Of a stretch of DNA of 64,000 bases, positions 1 to 7,290 are shown piece after piece. The DNA is taken from positions 1 through 64,000 of the forward strand of contig JAUWGW010000007.1 in NCBI GenBank assembly GCA_030606215.1, written 5' to 3'. Every line of letters begins with the position of its first letter. Position 1 is the first letter of the stretch. Below the pieces are notes generated by a model. That model was not told where the DNA came from, searched no databases, and saw only the letters and a program-made list of their open reading frames with translations. This DNA comes from a bacterium (lineage in GTDB: Bacteria; NPL-UPA2; JAUVJM01). The translations under genes were made by a program, and so were the position numbers.

Positions 1-2
1 CC

Positions 3-290
3 CGGTTTCGGATCGTGCACCTTGATCTGAAGGGAAACCATCTGGAACTAATCGAATATTTGAGTCCCAGAGGCAAAGAATTGCCACCGCGTCCTTGTGA
101 TGTCGGCAGCGCTCATCTCTGTTTCCTGGTCAAGGATATCCGCGGCGCTTACGAACAACTCTCCAGAGCAGGTGTTCGATTTGTTTCACCGCCGGTCCGC
201 AAGCACGCCGGGCCGTATACTCGTGGATGGGGGGTTTACTTTTTTGACCCCGATGGTATTCCCCTGGAAATGACCGAAAGGAGGAAATAG
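3..290 (+). CDS. VOC-family protein (glyoxalase/bleomycin-resistance fold), 3' part
   Basis: The reading frame is open from the first bases of the window, so the gene begins outside it; the GTG at 15 is probably internal. The visible ~95 residues form one beta-alpha-beta-beta-beta half of the vicinal-oxygen-chelate fold: a strand with 'HLELIEY', then 'HLCFLVKDI', and near the end 'GVYFFDPDGIPLEM', the usual strand carrying the C-terminal metal-ligand Glu. Such proteins include lactoylglutathione lyases, epimerases and ring-cleaving dioxygenases. The substrate cannot be told from this part. It ends 3 bp before the RraA-like gene, so both are probably co-transcribed. Confidence 0.8.
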   Translation, partial: RFRIVHLDLKGNHLELIEYLSPRGKELPPRPCDVGSAHLCFLVKDIRGAYEQLSRAGVRFVSPPVRKHAGPYTRGWGVYFFDPDGIPLEMTERRK

Positions 291-293
291 AAA

Positions 294-971
294 ATGTCTG
301 ATCTCATAAATCGGCTTTGTAAACTGGAAACGGCAAATCTCTCAGATGCACAATCCAAGATTATGGGCGGCACTAACTTCGGCTGCTTCAGCGGCACGGG
401 CATCCGCAATTTAAATCCACAGGCCGGAATTTTATGTGGCTATACCGTCACCTGCACCATCGAGAGTACCGGTCCGGTCAAAGGTCCGCGCATAACTCCT
501 GCCCTGTATGAAAAGATTGAGTCTGGCCAGAACCCGGTGGTCGTTGCGGTTCAGGGTATCGGTCGAGATCCGGAACATACCCTTGTCTTTGGGGGTAGAA
601 TGACTGCCATATCCAGGAAACTTGGCGCTTGCGCAGTGGTGACAAATGCGGGGGTTCGTGATATTGAAGATATTCTCAAAGAAGGATTTGGCTGTTATGC
701 AGCCGGGCTCTGTCCCGGCGCCGGCAACTTCACCATTAAGGATATCAACGTCCCTGTGGAGATAGGTGGCGCTAAGATAAGGCCGGGTGATATTGTGCAC
801 GGCGACAGGGATGGGTTCATTGTTCTTGGCGATGGGCCAATAGAAGAAATAATATCACTTGCCCGAAAGAAACAAAAAAAAGAGCAGTCTTATATTGAAT
901 TTCTTAACAGTCCTGAATTCAGTGTGGCAGAGTTAAAGCGAAGGTTCTATGATGTGGATGAAACGCATTAG
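294..971 (+). CDS. RraA-family protein (HMG/oxaloacetate aldolase-like)
   Basis: A 225-residue protein of the RraA / 4-hydroxy-4-methyl-2-oxoglutarate aldolase family (once called dimethylmenaquinone methyltransferase-like). Signs are the family motif 'TNAGVRD' with Arg122-Asp123, which bind substrate and metal in characterised aldolases, the Gly-rich loop 'FGGRMTA' before it, and the late strand 'GDIVHGDRDGFIVL'. Family members cleave pyruvate-containing hydroxy acids, decarboxylate oxaloacetate, or (E. coli RraA) inhibit RNase E. With a VOC protein upstream and an aldo/keto reductase downstream a catabolic aldolase is likelier. The ATG has an AGGAGG-type site 9 bases upstream. The exact substrate is unknown. 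Confidence 0.88.
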   Translation: MSDLINRLCKLETANLSDAQSKIMGGTNFGCFSGTGIRNLNPQAGILCGYTVTCTIESTGPVKGPRITPALYEKIESGQNPVVVAVQGIGRDPEHTLVFGGRMTAISRKLGACAVVTNAGVRDIEDILKEGFGCYAAGLCPGAGNFTIKDINVPVEIGGAKIRPGDIVHGDRDGFIVLGDGPIEEIISLARKKQKKEQSYIEFLNSPEFSVAELKRRFYDVDETH

Positions 972-982
972 GAGGTGTTCAT

Positions 983-1936
983 ATGCGAAGACGTAAACTG
1001 GGACGAACCGGAATAGAAGTCAGTGAGGTCGGTTTCGGCGCGTGGGCCATCGGCGGCCCGTGGCAGCTTGGTGAAAATGAAGCTGGATGGGGTAAGGTGG
1101 ATGACAGGGAATCCCTTGCTGCGTTGGGGGCAGCGCTGGACGCGGGAATCAACTTCTTCGACACCGCAGATATCTATGGATTGGGGCATAGCGAGGAACT
1201 CATAGGCCGCGCTTTTGCAGGCAAGCGGAACCGCATTGTCATTGTGACCAAGTTCGGGAATCGTGTTATTGACGGAAAGTGGGTCAAAGATTTTTCTTCC
1301 GAACACGCCAGGCGCGCAATTGACGAAAGCCTCAAGCGTCTCAGGACGGATTACGTAGACCTTTTTCAGTTACATAGTCCGGGAGATGATTTTGTTTTCA
1401 CCGATGAACTTTGGAAAACCATGGATGATATCGTGGCGCAAGGCAAGGCCCGGCACTACGGTGTCAGTATCAACCCGTGGGAGCAAGGTTTTGACGTAAT
1501 AGGAGTAGGTAAAGCAGAAACCATTCAAGTGGTCATAAACATGCTGAGCCGTGAGCCAATCGAGGGAGGATTGCTCAAAAAGGCTGGGGGCGCCGGCGTG
1601 GGGATTATCGCCCGGGTGCCTCTTGCAAGCGGATTTCTAACAGGCAAATTCCGCAAGGGCCATACCTTCCCTGACAATGACCATCGCTCGTCCATGTCCC
1701 GCGAAGAAATTGATTCCACTATAGGACGCGTTGAACGCCTGTGGCCCCTCGCCGGCCGACGCGGACAAACCATGGCACAACTGGCGCTTTCCTGGATTTT
1801 GAGCCACACTGAAGTGAGCGTTGTCATTCCCGGCGCAAAAACAGTCCGGCAGGTTCGGGACAACGCTGCCGCGGGTGAGGCGCCGCTCTTGAATGACGAG
1901 GAAATGAGAACTGCTGCCGAAGCAGTTGCCGGATAA
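983..1936 (+). CDS. Aldo/keto reductase
   Basis: A 317-residue NADPH-dependent aldo/keto reductase of the (beta/alpha)8 type. The complete catalytic tetrad is readable: Asp60 and Tyr65 in 'FFDTADIYG', Lys90 in 'VTKFG' and His131 in 'FQLHSPG'. The C-terminal cofactor segment 'VVIPGAKTVRQVRDN' is also present. It belongs to the large YhdN/YajO-like group that reduces sugar aldehydes and ketones. The substrate is not predictable. A GGAGG site sits 7 bases before the ATG. Only 11 bp separate it from the RraA-like gene, so the first three genes form one transcription unit. This stretch is visibly more GC-rich than the next operon. Confidence 0.92.
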   Translation: MRRRKLGRTGIEVSEVGFGAWAIGGPWQLGENEAGWGKVDDRESLAALGAALDAGINFFDTADIYGLGHSEELIGRAFAGKRNRIVIVTKFGNRVIDGKWVKDFSSEHARRAIDESLKRLRTDYVDLFQLHSPGDDFVFTDELWKTMDDIVAQGKARHYGVSINPWEQGFDVIGVGKAETIQVVINMLSREPIEGGLLKKAGGAGVGIIARVPLASGFLTGKFRKGHTFPDNDHRSSMSREEIDSTIGRVERLWPLAGRRGQTMAQLALSWILSHTEVSVVIPGAKTVRQVRDNAAAGEAPLLNDEEMRTAAEAVAG

Positions 1937-2021
1937 ACTGGGTATTACGGATGAGACAAGATGTTAACCAGCTACTTTTCTCCGCTGGTGCGTATGGTAA
2001 AGATACCAGGAGGGTACTACG

Positions 2022-3212
2022 ATGTCTCAACAAATAGGTAAGATTGGAATGGGAGTGATAGGTTGTGGAAGTATTGCAGAGATTGCTCATTTACCATCCA
2101 TTGACAGGACACCAGGTGTGGAGCTTATTGCAACGTGTGATACCGATGAGGCAAGGGCTCGGGAGGCAGCCGAAAAATGGGGTGCACATGCGTGGCATAC
2201 TGATTATGAGAAAATGCTTGATGAACAGCACAATAATCTTGATGCAGTCATCATTGCCTCTCCACCCAATGTGCATTGTGAACAAGGGGTGGCAGTAGCA
2301 GAGGCAAAGTTACATCTAATTGTTGAAAAACCTCTGGCAGTTACTAATCGAGAGGCATGGGATATTGTTGAGGCATGTAAGAAAGCAGGCGTAAAACTAA
2401 TGGTTGGATGCGACCGTCGCTTCTGGCTTCAAAATCAATGGGCAAAACAACTGGTTGAGGATGATGTAATTGGTAAAGTTATGATGGGGCGAGCTACTAT
2501 GCATGAGCATGTTAGATTTTATCAGGACAATTTTGCCAAGACTGACTTTCGCCTCAAACCAGAGATTGTAGGGGGGTCAGCAGTCTCAGATACAGGAGCA
2601 CATGCAATTGATCTCCTGATATGGCTCCTGGGTAGCCGAGTAAAGCGTGTTGTGGGTGTAGCAAAACGGAATGTCCTGCCGGAGAGTTATTCCAAAGCCG
2701 ACGATACAGCAGTTATCATGATGGAGCATGAAAATGGCGCTTTTGGATATGTAAGCTGTAACCGATTTACACCTGCGGTTTCGCAATTCACTGAACTCTA
2801 TGGGGATGAAGGTACTATTATGACAACATCAGATGCAACCAACCCATATCAGACTGCACCGTTGGCTGTTTTTACAAATAGAGATTACGAGCACAATAAG
2901 ATACCGGAGATCATCCGTAAGTACCGATGGCCACAGATATTCTGGGCTGAGGATTTGATGACTCATCCTGTACAGAAACGGTGGGTATCTATCTACCCTC
3001 CACGTGAACCGAACAACTACGACAGGCTATGTCAACATTTTCTTGATTGCCTTATCAATGATAAAAAGCCTCTGGTCAGCGGAGAGGATGGAGCACATGC
3101 TATTGAGGTTATGTGCGGGGTCTTCAAGTCTATGGAAACCGGAGGGTGGGTTGAGTTACCGCTGAAGGAGGAGGTAATACCACCTTTGTATAAGCCACGT
3201 AGAAAAAGATAA
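2022..3212 (+). CDS. Gfo/Idh/MocA-family NAD(P)-dependent oxidoreductase
   Basis: A 396-residue two-domain sugar or cyclitol dehydrogenase. The N-terminal Rossmann fold starts with 'GVIGCGSIAEIAHLP'; the dinucleotide-binding core is followed by 'VEKPLAV', whose Lys is the family catalytic or cofactor lysine, and 'DTGAHAIDLLIW' supplies the Asp/His catalytic pair. Family members oxidise or reduce ring hydroxyls of sugars and inositols (inositol dehydrogenase, glucose-fructose oxidoreductase). It opens the AT-richer operon, 27 bp before a myo-inositol-phosphate synthase, so an inositol- or sugar-phosphate-derived substrate is plausible but not shown. AGGAGG lies 8 bases before the ATG. Confidence 0.9.
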   Translation: MSQQIGKIGMGVIGCGSIAEIAHLPSIDRTPGVELIATCDTDEARAREAAEKWGAHAWHTDYEKMLDEQHNNLDAVIIASPPNVHCEQGVAVAEAKLHLIVEKPLAVTNREAWDIVEACKKAGVKLMVGCDRRFWLQNQWAKQLVEDDVIGKVMMGRATMHEHVRFYQDNFAKTDFRLKPEIVGGSAVSDTGAHAIDLLIWLLGSRVKRVVGVAKRNVLPESYSKADDTAVIMMEHENGAFGYVSCNRFTPAVSQFTELYGDEGTIMTTSDATNPYQTAPLAVFTNRDYEHNKIPEIIRKYRWPQIFWAEDLMTHPVQKRWVSIYPPREPNNYDRLCQHFLDCLINDKKPLVSGEDGAHAIEVMCGVFKSMETGGWVELPLKEEVIPPLYKPRRKR

Positions 3213-3238
3213 CCAATATGATATAAGGAGGTTTTGTT

Positions 3239-4327
3239 ATGGCAGAGATTAGAATTGCGCTTATAGGAGTAGGCAATTGCACAAGTTCATTAGTTCAGGG
3301 AAGCTTTTACTATCAGAATTTTAAGATAAAGGAAGGTGAAATAATACCGGGATTAATGCATCCAGCATTAGGAGGATATAAAGTAAGTGATATAGTTCCT
3401 GTAGTTGCATTTGACGTAGATGCTCGTAAGGTAGGTAAAGACTTATCTGAAGCAATCTGGGCTGCTCCCAATTGCACAGAGAAGTTTTCAGAAGTCCCCA
3501 ATCTTGGAGTAAAGGTTTTAATGGGACCGGTATTGGACGGAGTGACAGAGCACTTAAAAAAGTATGTGGAAGTTTCATCCGAAAAAGAGATTGACGATGT
3601 TGATAAAACAGCGCAGATTTTGAAAGAAGCTAAAGTTGATGTTCTTGTGATTAACCTTCCCACTGCTTCAGAGGAAGCGAGCTGGTTTTATGCTGAGGCT
3701 GCCTTAAAAGCCGGGGCAGGCATTGTTAATGGTATCCCTGTGTTAATTGCCAACAATAAAGAGTTTGCTAAGAAAGCGGAAGAGAATAAAGTCCCCATAG
3801 TAGGAGATGACTATAAGAGCCAACTTGGAGGAACAATCTTAGATAGAGACTTACTCAATCTCTGTATCCAGAGGGGAATAAAGATTGTTAAATCTTATCA
3901 GTTAAATTATACAGGAAATACAGACTGTTGGAATTTAATTGAGTGGGAAAGAGGTAAAACTAAACATGCTTCCAAAAAGAGAGGTGTAGATGCAGTAATG
4001 AAATATGAAGCCCCTTTTGATGTAAATGTTTCCCATTTAAAAGTGTTAAATGATGATAAGATTTGCCGAATAGAGATCTGGGGACAAAACTTTGGCGGGA
4101 CGCCAATAAAATTAGAAGCAAAGCTTCATGTTGTGGATAGTCCAAATTCTGCAGGAGTAATGGTAGATGCTATAAGGTGCTGTAAGTTGGCTCTTGATAG
4201 AGGGATAGGTGGAGTATTGGAGAGTGCATCTTCCTACCTTATGAAAAGCGGACCAACTCAATATCCTTCAGATGAAGAAGCAAGAAAAGCAATGGATGAG
4301 TTTATTGAAAGAAAAAGGGAGCGGTGA
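3239..4327 (+). CDS. Myo-inositol-1-phosphate synthase (inositol-3-phosphate synthase)
   Basis: A 362-residue NAD-dependent synthase that converts glucose 6-phosphate to myo-inositol 3-phosphate. The NAD site 'GVGNCTSSLVQG' is at residues 10-21; the active-site blocks 'GDDYKSQLGGTILDRDL' and 'NYTGNTDCWNL' follow, with a Lys-rich catalytic segment after them. The length matches the compact archaeal/actinobacterial type, not the ~530-residue eukaryotic form. It is followed within 2 bp by a PfkB kinase, so the two are probably translationally coupled. No phosphatidylinositol synthase or inositol monophosphatase is nearby, so the fate of the product in this organism is open. Confidence 0.9.
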   Translation: MAEIRIALIGVGNCTSSLVQGSFYYQNFKIKEGEIIPGLMHPALGGYKVSDIVPVVAFDVDARKVGKDLSEAIWAAPNCTEKFSEVPNLGVKVLMGPVLDGVTEHLKKYVEVSSEKEIDDVDKTAQILKEAKVDVLVINLPTASEEASWFYAEAALKAGAGIVNGIPVLIANNKEFAKKAEENKVPIVGDDYKSQLGGTILDRDLLNLCIQRGIKIVKSYQLNYTGNTDCWNLIEWERGKTKHASKKRGVDAVMKYEAPFDVNVSHLKVLNDDKICRIEIWGQNFGGTPIKLEAKLHVVDSPNSAGVMVDAIRCCKLALDRGIGGVLESASSYLMKSGPTQYPSDEEARKAMDEFIERKRER

Positions 4328-4328
4328 G

Positions 4329-5231
4329 GTGGATTTGATAATTCTTGGACATCTTGTAAAAGAAAAAATTATCTTTTCTGATGGGAGGGAAATGGGTCCG
4401 GTATTGGGTAGTCCGGTAGCATATGGCTCTGTAGCAGCAGCAAAATTGGGACTCAAGGTAGGTATTGTTACCAAAATAGGGAAGGATATGCCTGAAGTGC
4501 TGTTAAAAGTATTTAAAGAGGCAGGAGTTGATACTGAAGGACTTAGAATAGGTGATAATACTTCTACTAACTTCCTGATTTATGAAAAATCGGGAAAGAA
4601 AAGATTGGAGTTTTTGAAAAAAGCAAATGATATTACTTTCAAGGATATACCCGAAAAATATTTAAATTGTCCTGTCTTTCTAATCTGCCCGGTAGATTAT
4701 GAAGTTCCATTTGAGCTTTTGCAAAAATTATCTTTTTTAAAGAAAGAGATGGCAGTCGATTTGGGTGGTTACGGAGGAGCTTCTTCCAGAGCGGATCGTT
4801 TCGCCGAAAAAGAGAAGTTATCATATCTAAAAAAGATAATCCCATTTTTTAAAATGGTTAAGGCAGGGAGAGAAGATTGTCAATGTTTGTTTGAGCAGGA
4901 TTCAATAAATGAGAAAGAGATAGTTACTAAATTTATTGAATGGGGAGCAGAAATAGGTATAATTACCCTTGGCAATCAAGGAGCAATCGTGGCTATCAAG
5001 AGAGGTAGCTTTCAGGTTCCAGCCTTTCAATCTGAAGCTATTGATTGTACTGGTGCTGGTGATGTGTGGCACGCTGGTTTCTTGGTAGAATATTTAAGGA
5101 GTAAAGATGTGGAAAAATCAGCTTTATTTGCTTCTGCTACTGCCTCCTTAGTGATTGAGAAAACTGGTGGTGTATTCGCTTCCAGGATGCCTACTGCTGA
5201 GCAAGTGCATGAAAGGCAGAGACAATTCTAA
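4329..5231 (+). CDS. PfkB-family carbohydrate/cyclitol kinase
   Basis: A 300-residue ribokinase-fold kinase. The PfkB signature 'DCTGAGDVWHAGF' is near the C-terminus, with Asp245 as the expected catalytic base. I chose the GTG at 4329, which gives the normal family start 'DLIILGHLV', has GGGAG upstream and begins 2 bp after the synthase stop. The frame is open further up to an ATG at 4272, but those codons lie wholly inside the preceding gene. PfkB enzymes phosphorylate ribose, fructose, nucleosides and, in some archaea, myo-inositol at position 3. The pairing with an inositol-phosphate synthase makes a cyclitol or sugar substrate attractive, but that is inference. Confidence 0.88.
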   Translation: MDLIILGHLVKEKIIFSDGREMGPVLGSPVAYGSVAAAKLGLKVGIVTKIGKDMPEVLLKVFKEAGVDTEGLRIGDNTSTNFLIYEKSGKKRLEFLKKANDITFKDIPEKYLNCPVFLICPVDYEVPFELLQKLSFLKKEMAVDLGGYGGASSRADRFAEKEKLSYLKKIIPFFKMVKAGREDCQCLFEQDSINEKEIVTKFIEWGAEIGIITLGNQGAIVAIKRGSFQVPAFQSEAIDCTGAGDVWHAGFLVEYLRSKDVEKSALFASATASLVIEKTGGVFASRMPTAEQVHERQRQF

Positions 5232-5280
5232 GAACAATGGAGAGTGATTGGTAAAAACATCTAAGAATTATTAGAATTCT

Positions 5281-6105
5281 ATGGTAAACAGGGCTAAAAT
5301 AATAAAAGACCTTCAGAAAAAAGCCAGGATTATAAGGAGAGACATTATCCAAATGCTTTATGAAGCAGGTTCTGGTCACTGTGGGGGGTGTCTTTCCTCA
5401 ACAGATATAGTAACTGCTCTTTACTTTCATCATCTTTGTTATAAACCAGACAATCCAGATTGGCCAGAGAGAGATAGGTTTATTCTGTCTAAAGGTCACT
5501 GCGTTCCTCTTCTTTATGCAGTATTGGCAGAGGGTGGTTATTTCCCTAAAGGTGAACTGAAAACACTAAGAAAGATTGGCAGTCACTTACAAGGCCATCC
5601 TGATATGAGAAAGACAAAAGGAGTGGAGGCTTCAACAGGCTCCTTAGGGCAAGGTTTATCCATAGCCTGTGGTATAGCTTTGGGTGGAAAAATGGATAAA
5701 AAAAGTTATACTGTATATGCCCTTTTAGGTGATGGAGAGATACAGGAAGGTCAAGTTTGGGAAGCAGCGATGTTTGCTAACCATTATCATTTAGATAATA
5801 TAGTAGCTATCATTGACCGAAATCGACTTCAGGTAGATGGACCAACAAATAAAATAATGACTATAGAGCCATTGGTAGACAAATGGAAGGCTTTCGGATG
5901 GAAGGTAATTACAATTGACGGGCATGATATGAGTCAGATTTTAGATGCTTTAGAGAAAGCTAAAGAAACGAAAGATAGGCCAACTGTTGTAATTGCTAAT
6001 ACTATCAAAGGTAAGGGTGTGTCTTTTATGGAAAATCAAGTAAATTGGCATGGCAAAGCACCTAATAAAGAAGAAGCTGAAAAAGCGCTGTCAGAGTTAA
6101 CTTAG
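5281..6105 (+). CDS. Transketolase, N-terminal (TPP-binding) subunit
   Basis: A 274-residue split-transketolase subunit carrying the pyrophosphate/Mg site of thiamine diphosphate. 'GSGHCGGCLSS' lies near the N-terminus, 'SKGHCVPLLYA' follows, and the motif 'GDGEIQEGQVWEA' (Asp151 onward) leads to the Asn of the TPP motif. The late 'HGKAPN' is also typical. Two-gene transketolases are common in archaea and anaerobic bacteria; the partner is the next gene. Together they move two-carbon ketol units between sugar phosphates. Lying inside this sugar operon, it may be a dedicated copy. The ribosome site is weak. Confidence 0.93.
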   Translation: MVNRAKIIKDLQKKARIIRRDIIQMLYEAGSGHCGGCLSSTDIVTALYFHHLCYKPDNPDWPERDRFILSKGHCVPLLYAVLAEGGYFPKGELKTLRKIGSHLQGHPDMRKTKGVEASTGSLGQGLSIACGIALGGKMDKKSYTVYALLGDGEIQEGQVWEAAMFANHYHLDNIVAIIDRNRLQVDGPTNKIMTIEPLVDKWKAFGWKVITIDGHDMSQILDALEKAKETKDRPTVVIANTIKGKGVSFMENQVNWHGKAPNKEEAEKALSELT

Positions 6106-6127
6106 AAGTTGCTGTGTGGATATTAAA

Positions 6128-7087
6128 ATGAAATCTACAAGGGATGCTTATGGAGAAGCCTTAGTTGAATTGGGCAAGAGCAATAAAAATGTAGTGGTGC
6201 TGGATGCTGATGTATCCAAGGCAACGAGAACAAAGAAATTTGCTGAGCAATTCCCTGGTAGATTTTTCAATTGTGGTTGTGCTGAACAGAATATGATGGG
6301 AGTAGCTGCTGGTCTCTCCCTTACAGGTAAGATCCCATTTGCTTCTACCTTCGCTGTATTTGCTACCTGTCGAGCATTGGATCAAGTGAGAAATACCATT
6401 GCCTATCCTCGGTTGAATGTTAAAATAGTCGCTACCCACGGAGGCATAACAGTCGGGGCCGATGGTCCGTCCCATCAGTCGTTAGAAGATATGGCTATTA
6501 TGAGAGCAATTCCCAATATGATTGTAATAGTCCCTGCTGATGCTATTGAAACAAAAAAGGCTGTTAAGGAATCCGTTAAATATGAGGGGCCTATATACAT
6601 TAGATTGGGAAGAGCAGAAGTACCTATAGTAACAAATAAGGATTCTCCCTTTGCCATTGGGGAGGCTAATGTCATACAAGAAGGAGATGATATTACCATT
6701 ATTGCCTGTGGTATTATGGTAGCTGTATCTTTAGAGGCAGCTCAACTATTAGAGAAAGAGGGAATAAAAGCTAAAGTTGTAAATATGCATACTATAAAAC
6801 CGATTGATGAAGATTTAATTATTAAAGTAGCTAGAGAAACAAAAGCTATAGTTGTAGCAGAAGAACATAATATCATTGGTGGACTTGGTAGTGCTGTTGC
6901 AGAGATATTGTGTAATAAAATCCCCACACCGTTTGAACAGGTAGGAATGAGAGATACCTTTGCAGAATCCGGTAAACCGGAAGAATTACTGGCAAAGCAT
7001 GGGTTAACAGCGAATACGATAGTTGATGTAGCAAGAAAAGTTTTAAAGAGCCTGAAAGGTTGTTTGATTATAGAAAAAAAATCTTAA
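6128..7087 (+). CDS. Transketolase, C-terminal (pyrimidine-binding) subunit
   Basis: The ~319-residue partner of the upstream subunit. It carries the central transketolase domain ('TRDAYGEALVELG', 'FNCGCAEQNMMGVAAGL', where the Glu activates the TPP pyrimidine, and 'THGGITVGADGPSHQSLED') and the C-terminal transketolase domain ('VVAEEHNIIGGLGSAVAE'). I prefer the ATG at 6128 because it gives the usual 'MKSTRDAYG' start; a GTG at 6116 in the same frame is possible. The gap to the N-subunit gene is short. The last dozen residues are unlike the family and run into a degraded stretch, so the extreme C-terminus may be secondarily altered. Confidence 0.92.
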   Translation: MKSTRDAYGEALVELGKSNKNVVVLDADVSKATRTKKFAEQFPGRFFNCGCAEQNMMGVAAGLSLTGKIPFASTFAVFATCRALDQVRNTIAYPRLNVKIVATHGGITVGADGPSHQSLEDMAIMRAIPNMIVIVPADAIETKKAVKESVKYEGPIYIRLGRAEVPIVTNKDSPFAIGEANVIQEGDDITIIACGIMVAVSLEAAQLLEKEGIKAKVVNMHTIKPIDEDLIIKVARETKAIVVAEEHNIIGGLGSAVAEILCNKIPTPFEQVGMRDTFAESGKPEELLAKHGLTANTIVDVARKVLKSLKGCLIIEKKS

Positions 7088-7290
7088 CCTATCGTATATC
7101 ATTACTTAGTAGCAAGGGAAAGATTAATAAAAACTTTGGCTTATTTGATATTATAGGTGCGGATTATAAAAATTTCTCCAAATATTCGTTTATGTATATT
7201 GATATAGATAAAGGTAATCTATGCATGGATATTCCTAAACTTCTACGAGAAATAAGCTTTAATAAAATGAAGATGGGAGATAAAACATAG
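7088..7290 (+). pseudogene. Possible glycosidase C-terminal remnant
   Basis: An open frame (from TTG 7060, overlapping the transketolase end) encodes a peptide including 'FGLFDIIGADYKNFSKYS' and 'YIDIDKG'. This resembles the short linker of trimerisation/glutamine-amidotransferase-like domains in GH42-type and related glycosidases, where 'ALADVFGV.Y' is typical. It has no good ribosome site and stops directly before the ATG of the GH42-like gene. I read it as what is left of a deleted gene, but a small unknown gene cannot be excluded. Confidence 0.3.

Noticed and set aside
432-1306. Antisense frames over the RraA and aldo/keto reductase genes
   Set aside because: They overlap well-supported genes on the other strand and encode no recognisable domain.
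4272-4328. Upstream ATG start for the PfkB kinase
   Set aside because: These codons overlap the inositol-phosphate synthase; GTG 4329 has the ribosome site and the family N-terminus.
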